From NCBI RefSeq assembly GCF_000733845.1, contig NZ_JPOI01000001.1, positions 2,419,001 through 2,483,000 on the forward strand: a DNA stretch of 64,000 bases, written 5' to 3'. How positions within the stretch are numbered: the first letter of the stretch is position 1; every line of letters begins with the position of its first letter. Positions 9,577 to 18,646 of this stretch are shown here, piece after piece. The translations under genes and the position numbers were made by a program. The notes under the pieces were generated by a model, which saw only the letters and a program-made list of their open reading frames with translations, was not told the DNA's origin and ran no database searches. The stretch is from Geobacillus vulcani PSS1. Lineage in GTDB: Bacteria; Bacillota; Bacilli; Bacillales; Anoxybacillaceae.

Positions 9577-9618
9577 TTGATATTTTATTTCATAAATTTA
9601 TAATATAATTATGAAATA
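9577..9618 (+). promoter_or_regulatory. murQPG promoter with overlapping palindromic operator
   Basis: TTGATA at 9577-9582, 16 bases, TATAAT at 9599-9604. A perfect inverted repeat, TATTTCATAA (9586-9595) and TTATGAAATA (9609-9618), brackets the -10. The placement is that expected for a repressor site, and the adjacent murR is the obvious candidate. Confidence 0.7.
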
Positions 9619-9651
9619 TAATTTCTTAAAACGTGCAAAGAGGTGACAAAA

Positions 9652-10539
9652 TTGCTTGAACATCTTGCGACAGAACAACGAAACGAAAAAACGAAACATT
9701 TGGATGAAATGACGACAAAAGAAATTTTGCACGTCATGAACGAGGAAGATCAGGCCGCAGTTGCCGCAGTAGCTGAGCAACTTGATTGTATTGAAAAAGT
9801 CGTCCATCTTGTCATCGCCGCATTTCGGCGCGGCGGGCGGTTGATTTACGTCGGGGCGGGGACGAGCGGCCGGCTCGGATTGCTTGATGCGGTCGAATGC
9901 CCGCCGACATTTGGAACTGAACCGTCCATGGTGCAGGCGGTCCTTGCCGGAGGACCGGAAGCGATTGCGAAGGCGGTGGAAGGAGCGGAAGATGATGAAG
10001 AGGCTGCTGTTCGCGATTTACAGGCAGTCGGCTTGACGGAAAACGATGTTGTCATCGGCATTGCAGCAAGCGGCCGAACGCCGTATGTGGTCAGCGCCCT
10101 TCGTTATGCCAAACAAATCGGGGCATCGACCGGAAGCATCGCCTGCAATAAAGGAGCCGCCATCAGTCAGTATGCCGATGCGGCGGTGGAAATCGAAACA
10201 GGGCCGGAAGTGTTGGCTGGTTCAACGAGGTTAAAAGCTGGGACAGCGCAAAAAATGGTGCTCAACATGATTTCTACGGCAGCGATGGTCGGTATTGGCA
10301 AAGTGTATGGGAACTGGATGGTCGATGTACAGGCGACGAATGAAAAGTTAAAAGAGCGGGCAAAGCGCATTTTAATAGAGGCGACAGGAGTCAGCGCCGA
10401 AGAGGCGTCCCGCTATTATGAACAGGCCAAAGGGGAGGTGAAAACGGCGATCGTGATGATTTTGCGCCAATGCGGTTATGAAGAGGCAAAAAAACGACTG
10501 CAACAAGCAAAGGGGTTTGTGCGTAAAGCGCTTGAATAA
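9652..10539 (+). CDS. murQ: N-acetylmuramic acid 6-phosphate etherase
   Basis: A 295-residue SIS-domain enzyme that splits the lactyl ether of MurNAc-6-phosphate to give GlcNAc-6-phosphate and D-lactate in cell-wall recycling. The N-terminus LATEQRNEKTKHLDEM and the sugar-phosphate loop YVGAGTSGRLG are diagnostic; IGIAASGRTPYVVSAL is the second SIS motif. The frame could start at GTG 9643, but AAAGAGGTG overlaps that codon, whereas TTG 9652 lies six bases after it, so I choose TTG. First gene of a murQ-murP-mupG unit; murP starts 24 bases after its stop. Confidence 0.93.
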   Translation: MLEHLATEQRNEKTKHLDEMTTKEILHVMNEEDQAAVAAVAEQLDCIEKVVHLVIAAFRRGGRLIYVGAGTSGRLGLLDAVECPPTFGTEPSMVQAVLAGGPEAIAKAVEGAEDDEEAAVRDLQAVGLTENDVVIGIAASGRTPYVVSALRYAKQIGASTGSIACNKGAAISQYADAAVEIETGPEVLAGSTRLKAGTAQKMVLNMISTAAMVGIGKVYGNWMVDVQATNEKLKERAKRILIEATGVSAEEASRYYEQAKGEVKTAIVMILRQCGYEEAKKRLQQAKGFVRKALE

Positions 10540-10563
10540 CGAAATAAGGGGGAGAGAACGATC

Positions 10564-11928
10564 ATGACTCGAGAACAACAAATAGCAATATCGATACTTC
10601 AGTACGTTGGGGGAAAAGAAAACATCATCCGCATTGCCCATTGCATGACGCGGGTGCGCGTGTCACTGCGCGAGCCGGGCAAAGCGAACATTGACGCCTT
10701 AAAACAGATCGAAGGGGTCATGGGAGTCATAGAGGATGAGACTTTGCAAATTGTCGTTGGCCCTGGTGTTGTCAATAAAGTGGCGGCTGCGCTATGCGAA
10801 CTTACCGGTCTAGAACTTGGGGAAGTGATCGAAAATGAGGCTGAGGATATTGCGGAGCGGACAAAAGCAAGGGTGAAAGCGCGTCAGCAAACGCCGCTAA
10901 AGCGGTTGCTTCGCAAAATCGGCAGCATCTTCATCCCGCTCATTCCCGGGTTGGTGGCGTCAGGGATTATTAACGGAATCGCCAACTTTGCGAAAAACGC
11001 CGGCGTTGATCCGCAGACGACGTGGCTGCAGCTGTTGTTGTTGATAGGCGGGGGGATTTTTGCCTCACTTGGCGTGTTAGTCGGATATAATACAGCGAAA
11101 GAGTTTGGCGGCACTCCTGTATTAGGGGCGATTGCCGGTATTCTCGTCTTCAACCCGGCATTGGCTGATATAAAGCTATTTGGGGAAGCGCTTACACCTG
11201 GGAGGGGAGGACTGCTTGCAGTTTTGCTTGCCGCTTGGCTCATGGCGGCGGTCGAAAAACGGGTGCGTTCGTTTGTGCCGAATGCGGTCGACATTATCGT
11301 CACGCCGCTTATCACCGTGTTAATCGTCTGTCTGTTTACCTTGATCGCCGTGCAGCCGCTTGCCGGTTGGTTGTCGTTCGCGATTACAAGCGGGCTGAAA
11401 GCGGTGCTTGACATCGGCGGAGTAGTCGCGGGTGCTGTGTTGGCCGGAACGTTTTTGCCGCTCGTGATGGTCGGACTGCATCACGGATTAACCCCGATTC
11501 ATATGGAGTTGATTCAAAAATTGGGCTCGACGCCGCTACTGCCGGTATTGGCGATGGCCGGAGCCGGTCAAGTCGGGGCGGCGATCGCCGTGTATGTCAA
11601 AACAAAAAACGAACGGCTTCGCAACATTATCAAAGGGGCGTTGCCGGTTGGATTTTTAGGCATCGGGGAGCCGCTGTTGTACGGGGTGACATTGCCGCTT
11701 GGGCGGCCGTTTGTTACCGCGTGTCTTGGGGCGGCGGTCGGCGGTGCATTTCAAGCGGTGATGAAAACAGCGGCGCTTGGCATTGGCGTATCCGGGCTGT
11801 CACTCATCCCGCTTATTGCCGATGGAAAGTATGTGATTTATTTCATTGGACTCGTCATTTCGTACACGTTTGGCTTCCTATTTACGTATTGGTTCGGGTT
11901 TAAAGAAGAAATGGCCGCGCATATTTAG
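10564..11928 (+). CDS. murP: PTS MurNAc-specific EIIBC component
   Basis: A 454-residue phosphotransferase permease of the glucose superfamily. The N-terminal EIIB domain has the phospho-accepting cysteine C27 in AHCMTRVRV; a linker follows, and the EIIC domain from about residue 105 has around ten membrane segments and the conserved GIGEPLLYGV. It takes up N-acetylmuramic acid (possibly also a MurNAc-containing disaccharide) as the 6-phosphate. No EIIA domain is fused, so it must borrow one, usually from the glucose enzyme. The specificity is read from the murQ and mupG neighbours. Confidence 0.88.
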   Translation: MTREQQIAISILQYVGGKENIIRIAHCMTRVRVSLREPGKANIDALKQIEGVMGVIEDETLQIVVGPGVVNKVAAALCELTGLELGEVIENEAEDIAERTKARVKARQQTPLKRLLRKIGSIFIPLIPGLVASGIINGIANFAKNAGVDPQTTWLQLLLLIGGGIFASLGVLVGYNTAKEFGGTPVLGAIAGILVFNPALADIKLFGEALTPGRGGLLAVLLAAWLMAAVEKRVRSFVPNAVDIIVTPLITVLIVCLFTLIAVQPLAGWLSFAITSGLKAVLDIGGVVAGAVLAGTFLPLVMVGLHHGLTPIHMELIQKLGSTPLLPVLAMAGAGQVGAAIAVYVKTKNERLRNIIKGALPVGFLGIGEPLLYGVTLPLGRPFVTACLGAAVGGAFQAVMKTAALGIGVSGLSLIPLIADGKYVIYFIGLVISYTFGFLFTYWFGFKEEMAAHI

Positions 11929-11940
11929 TGGGGGATGATA

Positions 11941-13005
11941 ATGCTTTCTTTTTCGTTTTATCTTTTTCAGCCGCTCGAGCAAATTGAAGACATCTTTCGG
12001 CTTGCAGCGCAGCTTGGGGCGAAACAATTGTTCACCTCATTGCATGTTTCAAAAGGCCAAGAGCTTAGGGAGCGAAAAAAGCTTGATCATATCGGCCAGT
12101 TTGCTTCCCGCTATGGCATTGGGGTCGTGGCTGATGCCAACCCCGCCGTCATAGCACGTCTGTCAGCTGATGCCGACATCACAACGGTGCTCGGGCGTTG
12201 GGGGATTGTCGGGCTGCGGTTGGATGACGGTTTTTCTATGAAAGAAGCCGCTTCGTTGTCCAAACAAATGAGTGTCGTGTTGAACGCAAGCACGGTGACA
12301 GAAAGGGAATGTAAGGAGCTAGCCTCTTATCAAGCGGACGAATCCAATGTGGAAGCATGGCATAATTTTTATCCGCGACCGGAGACAGGTTTGGGAGGGG
12401 AGACGATGCTAGCGCAAAATCAATTGTTGCGCCGGTATGGCATCGAGACGATCGGTGCGTTTATCCCTGGGGATGCGAAAAAACGAAGTCCTCTCTATGA
12501 AGGGCTGCCGACATTAGAAGCACATCGGAACGCCGATCCGGTTTATGCTTATATTGAACTTATGGAAACCTACGGCGTGAATAAGGTGTTCGTCGGTGAC
12601 CTCGCCGTGTCGGATGGGGTGCTTAAGCGCATAGATTGGGTGCGGTCAGATGTCATTCCCATCCGCTACCGGCCGATTGTCCGAGCGGGTTGGTTGGCTT
12701 TGGTCGAAACGATGCATACGAACCGGCGCGATGCGGCTCGCGATGTGATTCGTTCCGTTGAATCGCGCTGCTCCATTGCATGGCCGCAGGAAGCGTTGCA
12801 GCCTCTCCCCCCGGTGCCGCGTCGGGCAGGCCGCATCACGATCGATAACGAACGTTATGGCCGGTATGCCGGTGAACTGCAAATGACTTTGGTTGACCTC
12901 CCGCCCGATGACAGAGTCAATGTGATCGGTGAGGTGATTGAGGAAGATGTATCGCTGCTTCGCTTCGTTCATGGCGGCCGCCGCTTTTGTCTCATTCGTT
13001 GGTAG
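11941..13005 (+). CDS. mupG: MupG/DUF871 family 6-phospho-N-acetylmuramidase
   Basis: A 354-residue TIM-barrel protein with the family hallmark HNFYPRPETGL near residue 140 and a C-terminal cyclophilin-like domain. MupG of Staphylococcus hydrolyses MurNAc-6-phosphate-GlcNAc inside the cell, and the DUF871 group is assigned to that role. With MurP importing and MurQ cleaving the ether, this gives a complete disaccharide route. The ATG at 11941 is preferred over 11935 because GGGGG lies six bases before it. The next gene is convergent. Confidence 0.85.
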   Translation: MLSFSFYLFQPLEQIEDIFRLAAQLGAKQLFTSLHVSKGQELRERKKLDHIGQFASRYGIGVVADANPAVIARLSADADITTVLGRWGIVGLRLDDGFSMKEAASLSKQMSVVLNASTVTERECKELASYQADESNVEAWHNFYPRPETGLGGETMLAQNQLLRRYGIETIGAFIPGDAKKRSPLYEGLPTLEAHRNADPVYAYIELMETYGVNKVFVGDLAVSDGVLKRIDWVRSDVIPIRYRPIVRAGWLALVETMHTNRRDAARDVIRSVESRCSIAWPQEALQPLPPVPRRAGRITIDNERYGRYAGELQMTLVDLPPDDRVNVIGEVIEEDVSLLRFVHGGRRFCLIRW

Positions 13006-13084
13006 CAGGAAGACTCCATCGGTTGCTAGCGTGATGAAGATATAGAGAGGTGGCTGCCTGATTCTTTGTCGCGCCTAGGGGCAA

Positions 13085-13111
13085 CGAGGGCAAGCCCATG
13101 GCCTGCCCTCG
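13085..13111. terminator. hairpin between convergent mupG and glnL
   Basis: CGAGGGCA and TGCCCTCG form a perfect eight-base stem with an 11-base loop containing CCCATGG. No T-run on the plus strand. Its sequence recalls the 71-base repeat unit (GAGGGCA, CCATGG), so it could be a decayed copy used as a terminator. Confidence 0.4.
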
Positions 13112-13137
13112 ACCTTGAAAAGGCGTATCATCACCCT

Positions 13138-14043
13138 CTAGATTCGTTTCAGTTCGAGAAAAAAAGCGGTTAAAAACTTGCGCACATTCATCCGGCATTC
13201 CGTCTCGTTCTGGCCTCGCTCGAGTTCTTTCATGCGCCGGCGGATGTCCGCAAAATCAAACAGTCTTGGCGCGAAATGCTCAAACGTCGGATTGGTGTAA
13301 TCGGTGAGGCCGAGGGAGGCGAGATGGGTGAACGCCTGCAAGACAAGCCGACGGATGCGCTGTTCCATCGCTCGCGCTTCTTTGCTTGTTTCCGCAGGCG
13401 ACAGGCCATATTCCCGCCTAACGAGTTCCGCGTACAGCTCTTTCAACGGTGGCAGTTCCCGCACCGGACGGCCTTTTGCTTCCTGTTCGGCCAGCCAACG
13501 CATCACAAGAAGCACATCCGCGCTGCCCGCCTCGCCGGCGACGCCAAGAAGAAGGAGAAGCTGCTCGGCCTGCTGTTCAATGGCGGCTTGGTTCGGAATG
13601 GATTCACGAGCGGCCGACGGCGGCTCAAGACCTTTCAGCACTTGGCGGATCGACTCAAGCGAACGGATGGCTGACATATGATCGGCGACCCGCTTGAGCA
13701 CTGACAGCACTTCGTAGCGGTTGATCGGTTTTTGAATGTACGTGTCGATGCCTTGCAAATAGGCTTGGCCGATCATTTCTTTGTTTTCGACTTGAGAAAT
13801 CATGATAAAGGTTCCGGCAAATCCTTCTTCCCGCAGCGCCTTGATCGTTTGAATGCCGTCGCGCCCCGGCATGAGTAAATCGATGAGCACGACATCGACG
13901 TCAAGCAAATCGGCGGTGCGGACGTTGAAGCCGTCCTCAGCGAAGCCGACCACCTCTCCGAGCCCCGATTCATGGATTAACTTTTCAAGCATCTTTCGGA
14001 CTGCCGGGTCGTCTTCGATGAGAAAAAAACGAAGTCCTCCCAT
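13138..14043 (-). CDS. glnL: response regulator, GlnL (YcbB) type
   Basis: A 301-residue response regulator. The receiver domain (residues 1-120) has the acidic pair in FLIEDD, the phospho-accepting aspartate in VVLIDLLMPG and the lysine in YIQKPINR. The C-terminal half has the all-helical YcbB-type DNA-binding region ending MNVRKFLTAFFLEL. In B. subtilis GlnL activates the glutamine transporter operon glnQHMP and glutaminase. Here the transporter follows directly. The ATG at 14043 has GGGGAG upstream; an earlier TTG at 14085 overlaps glnK. Last gene of a glnK-glnL unit. Confidence 0.85.
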   Translation of the reverse strand: MGGLRFFLIEDDPAVRKMLEKLIHESGLGEVVGFAEDGFNVRTADLLDVDVVLIDLLMPGRDGIQTIKALREEGFAGTFIMISQVENKEMIGQAYLQGIDTYIQKPINRYEVLSVLKRVADHMSAIRSLESIRQVLKGLEPPSAARESIPNQAAIEQQAEQLLLLLGVAGEAGSADVLLVMRWLAEQEAKGRPVRELPPLKELYAELVRREYGLSPAETSKEARAMEQRIRRLVLQAFTHLASLGLTDYTNPTFEHFAPRLFDFADIRRRMKELERGQNETECRMNVRKFLTAFFLELKRI

Positions 14044-14081
14044 CCCTTTGTTCTCCCCTTTCTTGATGGTGCCGCGGCCAT

Positions 14082-15377
14082 TCAAACAAGATGTGCCCCT
14101 TGCGGCGGTACAGGTGGACGCTCGTTCTGAAAGGCATCGGTTTGCGCCTGCAGCAGGCGGGACGTCGGAACAACGAGGCGAAAGACGGTCTGGCCGGGTT
14201 CGCTTTTGACGAGCTGCAGATGACCGCCGAGCGCCTGGGCGATGTCACGGGCATGGGTCAGTCCAATTCCTGTTGATGGATTGCCTTGGCGGTCGTATTT
14301 CGTCGTAAAGCCTGGTTGGAAAATCCAGGCGATATCATCAGCGGAGATGCCAGGGCCGTCATCTTCCACTTCGATGACCAACCCGTTTCCTTCCAAGCGC
14401 GCCCGCAGCTCGACCGCTCCGTTTTTGCGAATGGCTTCGACCGCATTGGACACCAAATTGTTCAATACGGAAAGCAGTGGATAGAGCTGATCAGTGGCCA
14501 AGTCGATCTGTCCGTGATAGGAAAACGTGATCGCTTTTCCAGACAGGCTGGCGTATTTTTCGTTGGCGCGAATCACCATCGCGCACAATTCAGCGATGGG
14601 AATGCGCCCCCTTCCTGACTGGCGGCCGATCAGTTTGGACAGACCGGCGAAAATGCGCTGCATATCTTTTTTTGCTTCATGAATATGTTCGGCAAGGTCG
14701 AGAGCGATGCGCGGTTCAACCGGTTTGCCTTCCACAAGGCGCGAGTAAAGATCATAACTTTGGCGCGTCATGTCTTCCATGAGCGCCATCGATTTTTGCA
14801 AGTAAACCATCTCTTCGTAAAGCCCGCTGTTGACCATCATCAGCCGCTCAAGCTCTTCTTTTCTTGCCTCGGCCAGAGAGCGGACATGTTTGGTCATCCA
14901 CATATTGTAAACGCCAATGACACAGAAACTGCGCAAAATGGCAAACAGCGACAGCACGACGAGCATGTGGCCGCTAAACAGGAACGATTCTCCCATTCCA
15001 TAGCGAATGGCAAGCTCGCAGCCGTTGGCTAGAAAGTCCAGCGCGGCTCCCATCACTCCCGCGCGGATGGGCGCAGCCATTTGCCGGCGAAAGTGAACCA
15101 TGGCCGCCATAGCCGCAAAGCTGATGTAATATCCGGCGGCCGGAAGGTGAGTCCATAGGCTTTCTGATGCGGCCGTTTCCCCCGTCAAGGCGTCGAGAAA
15201 AACGCGAAACCCGACGACCACCGCTCCGGTGCTTGCGCCGATGACAAGCGGGGGAAGGGAAGAAAAGGCGACCAACCCAAGAACAAAAACGGCGCTGCCG
15301 AGCGAGACGCGAAACGGGCTGTCAAACGGGTTCATTTTCATTTCGCCCAGAAACGCGGTCGCCGAAAGCAAAAGCAA
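14082..15377 (-). CDS. glnK: sensor histidine kinase, GlnK (YcbA) type
   Basis: A 431-residue membrane histidine kinase: four to six hydrophobic segments in the first 160 residues, a coiled dimerisation helix with MALMEDMTRQSYDLYSRLVEG, and a C-terminal ATPase domain with NNLVSNAVEAI (N box), VEDDGPGIS (G1) and GIGLTHARDIAQALGG (G2). It should sense glutamine and phosphorylate GlnL. TTG 15377 has no ribosome site. The frame is open upstream to a CTG at 15413 that follows AAAGGCGGTG by seven bases and would add a credible basic N-terminus, so CTG may be the real start. The 3' end overlaps the upstream frame of glnL. Confidence 0.85.
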   Translation of the reverse strand: MLLLSATAFLGEMKMNPFDSPFRVSLGSAVFVLGLVAFSSLPPLVIGASTGAVVVGFRVFLDALTGETAASESLWTHLPAAGYYISFAAMAAMVHFRRQMAAPIRAGVMGAALDFLANGCELAIRYGMGESFLFSGHMLVVLSLFAILRSFCVIGVYNMWMTKHVRSLAEARKEELERLMMVNSGLYEEMVYLQKSMALMEDMTRQSYDLYSRLVEGKPVEPRIALDLAEHIHEAKKDMQRIFAGLSKLIGRQSGRGRIPIAELCAMVIRANEKYASLSGKAITFSYHGQIDLATDQLYPLLSVLNNLVSNAVEAIRKNGAVELRARLEGNGLVIEVEDDGPGISADDIAWIFQPGFTTKYDRQGNPSTGIGLTHARDIAQALGGHLQLVKSEPGQTVFRLVVPTSRLLQAQTDAFQNERPPVPPQGAHLV

Positions 15378-15507
15378 AAGAAGCCAAACAGGTTCTTTTT
15401 TCGCTAGTGTCAGTGGACGTCACCGCCTTTGTGAAAGTCATGGCCTAGTTTGCAACTCTATTATATAACAGAAAAGCGAAAACAACGGCCTTTTTTAAAA
15501 GATAGCA

Positions 15508-15548
15508 AGAAAAAACCGTATGCCCCAGCTGAAGAAGGGGATACGGTT
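15508..15548 (-). terminator. terminator of the glnQHMP operon
   Basis: On the minus strand, AACCGTATCCCC pairs with GGGGCATACGGTT (one bulge) and is followed by a T-run, immediately after glnP. Confidence 0.85.
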
Positions 15549-15551
15549 CCA

Positions 15552-16202
15552 TCACCGCTGGCGGTATTCCAATCGCCGCGAGACGAGTGACAGCGAATAG
15601 TTGACGATAAAATACATGAACGCAACGAGAATAAAAATCGGAATGACGAAATTGACGTTGCGCCCGTTAATGATTTGCGCATGGTTCATCAATTCGGGCA
15701 AGGAGATGACAATGGCCAGCGATGTATCTTTTAATAAGGAAATAAACTGGCTGACGATCGGCGGCACCATGCGTCGCAACGCTTGCGGCAAAATGATGTA
15801 CCATAACGTCTGCCCATACGTAAGCCCCGATGAACGCGCCGCCTCGATTTGCCCTTTATCGATCGACTGCAGGCCGCTGCGGACAATTTCTGACAACATG
15901 GCCGATTCAAAAATGACCAAGGCCGAAATGGCTGCGTATAGTTTATCGAGCTTCAAGCCGACTTCCGGAAGGGCGAAATACGTAAAGAAAATGATCAAGA
16001 GCAGCGGCAAATTCCGGATTGTTTCGACCAGCACGGCGAGCAGTTGAGAAAGCACCGGGATTTTTGTGTAGCGAATGACCCCGATGATAATGCCGAAGAT
16101 AAAACTCAAAGCAATGGAAATGAACGCCACTTCCAATGTGACGAGAAACCCTTGAAGCAAAAACTTCAAATGGGCGGGCGTGTAGGCACCGGCAAAATCC
16201 AT
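15552..16202 (-). CDS. glnP: glutamine ABC transporter permease GlnP
   Basis: A 216-residue membrane permease of the polar amino acid (HisMQ) type with about five membrane segments. The EAA loop is EAARSSGLTYGQTLWYIILPQA, the contact for the ATPase GlnQ. It forms the channel together with GlnM. Last gene of the four-gene operon, 16 bases after glnM, in the same order as B. subtilis glnQHMP. Glutamine specificity is inferred from that synteny and from the adjoining glnK-glnL. Confidence 0.88.
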   Translation of the reverse strand: MDFAGAYTPAHLKFLLQGFLVTLEVAFISIALSFIFGIIIGVIRYTKIPVLSQLLAVLVETIRNLPLLLIIFFTYFALPEVGLKLDKLYAAISALVIFESAMLSEIVRSGLQSIDKGQIEAARSSGLTYGQTLWYIILPQALRRMVPPIVSQFISLLKDTSLAIVISLPELMNHAQIINGRNVNFVIPIFILVAFMYFIVNYSLSLVSRRLEYRQR

Positions 16203-16218
16203 GATGCACCCTCCTTTC

Positions 16219-16872
16219 CTACCGCGCCTTGAGCAGCCGGCGTTCTAAGTAGCCGACACCAAGGCTGAGTGGGATCGTTAAGACGAGGTAAAACAAGGCG
16301 ACGAAAATATAGACGTCAAAGGTGACGAACGTTTTCGAGGAAATGAGATCGCCGAAATACATCAAATCAAGCCCGGCGATGACGCCGAGAACGGACGAAT
16401 TTTTCACCAAATTGATGAACTGATTGCCAAGCGGCGGAATGACGATTTTCACCGCCTGCGGCAAGATGACGTAACGCATCGCCTGCAAATAGGTCAACCC
16501 GGACGAGCGCGCCGCTTCCATTTGTCCTTTCGGCACTGCTTGGATGCCCGAGCGGATCGCTTCAGCGATAAAGGCGGCCGTATACACCATCAGCCCGAGC
16601 GTTCCGGCGGTAAACGAGTCAAAGCGAATGCCGATGGCGGGCAAGCCCATAAAAAAAACGAAAACGATTAAGACAAGCGGAATGTTGCGGATGAATTCTA
16701 CGTACGCCGTTCCGATCCAATTGAGCGGGCGAATCGGCGCGATGCGGAAAATGGCGATGATGGTCCCAAGGGCCAAGCTGCCGATGAGAGCCAGCACGCT
16801 GGCTAAAATCGTATGGCCAAATCCTTGCATATACAAATCCCAATGTTCAACCAAAATGGAAAAGCGCAGCAC
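16219..16872 (-). CDS. glnM: glutamine ABC transporter permease GlnM
   Basis: A 217-residue permease paralogous to GlnP, with the EAA motif EAARSSGLTYLQAMRYVILPQA and about five membrane segments. It begins at GTG 16872 with GGAGG nine bases upstream. It pairs with GlnP as the membrane channel. Located between glnH and glnP. Confidence 0.88.
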   Translation of the reverse strand: MLRFSILVEHWDLYMQGFGHTILASVLALIGSLALGTIIAIFRIAPIRPLNWIGTAYVEFIRNIPLVLIVFVFFMGLPAIGIRFDSFTAGTLGLMVYTAAFIAEAIRSGIQAVPKGQMEAARSSGLTYLQAMRYVILPQAVKIVIPPLGNQFINLVKNSSVLGVIAGLDLMYFGDLISSKTFVTFDVYIFVALFYLVLTIPLSLGVGYLERRLLKAR

Positions 16873-16956
16873 GGCGATCAGCCTCCTTTCTTCGCTGAAT
16901 GAAGGGCTTTGGGCAAACAGGTGGGCGGATGCGTTCCGCCCACCGTGTTTCGCCTG

Positions 16957-17802
16957 TCATTGTTGCGGTTTTTTGCCGATCCATTTTTCGTAGATCTTAT
17001 CGTATTCGCCGTTTTCTTTAATTTCTTTTAAGTATTCATTGATGACTTGCAGCAGTTCTTTGTCCCCTTTGCGGACGGCGATGCCGTACGGCTCTTCGGT
17101 GAACGTTTCATCAAGGACGCGGTAGTTCGGGTCTTGTTTCGCCATCCCCCAAAGCAGCGCGTTGTCCGTTGTCAGCGCATCGCCTTGGCCGGCTTTTAAC
17201 GCGGTAAACGCTTCCGCGTAGTTTTCAAATTCAAGCACGTTGACTTGCGGCGCGACTTTGCGGATGTTTTCGGCCGATGTCGAGCCTTTCGCCGTCAGAA
17301 CGGTCATGCCTTTTTTCAAGTCTTTCACGCTGTTGATCGGGCTGTCTTTTTTGACAAGCAGCGATTGCCCAGCCATAAAGTACACATCCGAGAAATCCAC
17401 TTCTTTTTTCCGTTCCTCGGTGATCGTCATGGTGGCGATAATGGCGTCAATTTCCCCGTTGTTCAGCATCGGGATGCGCGTTTTGGATGTCACTTCTTTC
17501 AATTCAATTTTGTTTTCATCGCCGAGAATTTTTTTCGCCAACCCTTTGGCAATATCGATATCAAATCCTTCCACTTTGCCGGTTTCCGGATTTTTCAATC
17601 CAAATAAGTTCAAATCGTATTTGACGCCAACGACAAGTTTGCCGCGTTGTTTAATTTTTTCAAGCGTATTGGTCGCTTTCGCCGTTTCTGACGATGTTCC
17701 GCCTTCTCCTTTGTCCGTCGTGCTGCAGCCTGTCAAGGCGACAGCGCTCAATAAGGCCGTTAAGGCGACGGTAATCCACCATTTCCATGCTTTCTTTCTC
17801 AT
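16957..17802 (-). CDS. glnH: glutamine-binding lipoprotein GlnH
   Basis: A 281-residue extracellular solute-binding protein (family 3). A lipoprotein signal ends in LTGC with the lipidated cysteine at 26, so it is anchored on the outer face of the membrane. GKLVVGVKYDLNLFGLKNPETG and GFDIDIAKGLAKKI are the typical amino acid-binding fold start. It delivers the amino acid to GlnM-GlnP. It sits 27 bases after glnQ. Confidence 0.9.
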   Translation of the reverse strand: MRKKAWKWWITVALTALLSAVALTGCSTTDKGEGGTSSETAKATNTLEKIKQRGKLVVGVKYDLNLFGLKNPETGKVEGFDIDIAKGLAKKILGDENKIELKEVTSKTRIPMLNNGEIDAIIATMTITEERKKEVDFSDVYFMAGQSLLVKKDSPINSVKDLKKGMTVLTAKGSTSAENIRKVAPQVNVLEFENYAEAFTALKAGQGDALTTDNALLWGMAKQDPNYRVLDETFTEEPYGIAVRKGDKELLQVINEYLKEIKENGEYDKIYEKWIGKKPQQ

Positions 17803-17829
17803 GAGAAAACCCCCTTTGATTGACCGGAA

Positions 17830-18558
17830 TTAATGGTTTAAAATGCGGCTTAAAAAGACACGCGCCCGTTCCTCTTTCGGGGCCGCGAAAAACTCCTCAG
17901 GCGGCGCTTCCTCTAAAATGCGCCCTTGATCCATAAAGACGATGCGATCGGCCACCTCGCGGGCAAACCCCATCTCATGGGTGACGACAACCATCGTCAT
18001 CCCTTCTTTTGCCAGTTGCTTCATGACATCCAACACTTCGCCGATCGTTTCCGGGTCAAGCGCCGATGTCGGTTCGTCAAACAGCATGATTTTCGGTTTC
18101 ATCGCCAATCCGCGGGCGATGGCGACGCGCTGCTGCTGGCCGCCGGAGAGCGCGGACGGGTAAGCGTTTGCTTTATCTGGAATGCCGACTTTTTCGAGAT
18201 AATACATGGCGATGTCATTGGCCTCTTTTTCCGACATGCCGAGCACTTTGCGCGGCGCCAACGTGATGTTTTGCAAGACGGTCATATGCGGGTATAAGTT
18301 GAAATGTTGGAACACCATGCCGATATTGCGCCGCAGTTCATTGATGTTGATCTGTTTGTCATTCACTTTGACGCCGTCAACGATCAACTCGCCGCTTGAG
18401 ATCGTCTCGAGCCGGTTGATGCAGCGCACAAGCGTGCTTTTGCCTGAGCCGGATGGCCCGATGATGACGACGACTTCTCCTTGGTTGATCGTCAAGTTAA
18501 TGTCTTTGAGCACATGAAAATCGCCGTAGTATTTGTTGACCTGGTGGAAATAAATCAA
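17830..18558 (-). CDS. glnQ: glutamine ABC transporter ATPase GlnQ
   Basis: A 242-residue ABC ATPase: Walker [11 protein letters not shown]-loop region [14 protein letters not shown], signature [15 protein letters not shown], Walker [13 protein letters not shown] and the switch histidine in VVTHEMGFA. It begins at TTG 18558, seven bases after AAAGGAGG. First gene of glnQHMP; its promoter overlaps a triple direct repeat at 18621-18646. Confidence 0.9.
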   Translation of the reverse strand: MIYFHQVNKYYGDFHVLKDINLTINQGEVVVIIGPSGSGKSTLVRCINRLETISSGELIVDGVKVNDKQININELRRNIGMVFQHFNLYPHMTVLQNITLAPRKVLGMSEKEANDIAMYYLEKVGIPDKANAYPSALSGGQQQRVAIARGLAMKPKIMLFDEPTSALDPETIGEVLDVMKQLAKEGMTMVVVTHEMGFAREVADRIVFMDQGRILEEAPPEEFFAAPKEERARVFLSRILNH

Positions 18559-18603
18559 TATCCCCCCTCCTTTGTGACAAATTTGTGAACGTTTTTCGAA
18601 TTC

Positions 18604-18646
18604 ATTGTAAATATGCGTCTACGAAAATCTACGGAAATCTACAAAA
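18604..18646 (-). promoter_or_regulatory. glnQ promoter region with triple direct repeat, candidate GlnL site
   Basis: On the minus strand TTTTGT (18646-18641), TTCCGT (18636-18631) and TTTCGT (18626-18621) repeat every ten bases, with AGA in the spacers. This fits the TTTTGT-N4-TTTTGT type of site described for B. subtilis GlnL upstream of glnQHMP. A -10 TACAAT lies at 18609-18604 and its -35 position falls in the repeats and is poor, as expected for an activated promoter. Confidence 0.65.

Noticed and set aside
9643-9651. GTG 9643 as the murQ start
   Set aside because: It overlaps the ribosome site AAAGAGGTG; TTG 9652 has the right spacing and fits the family start.
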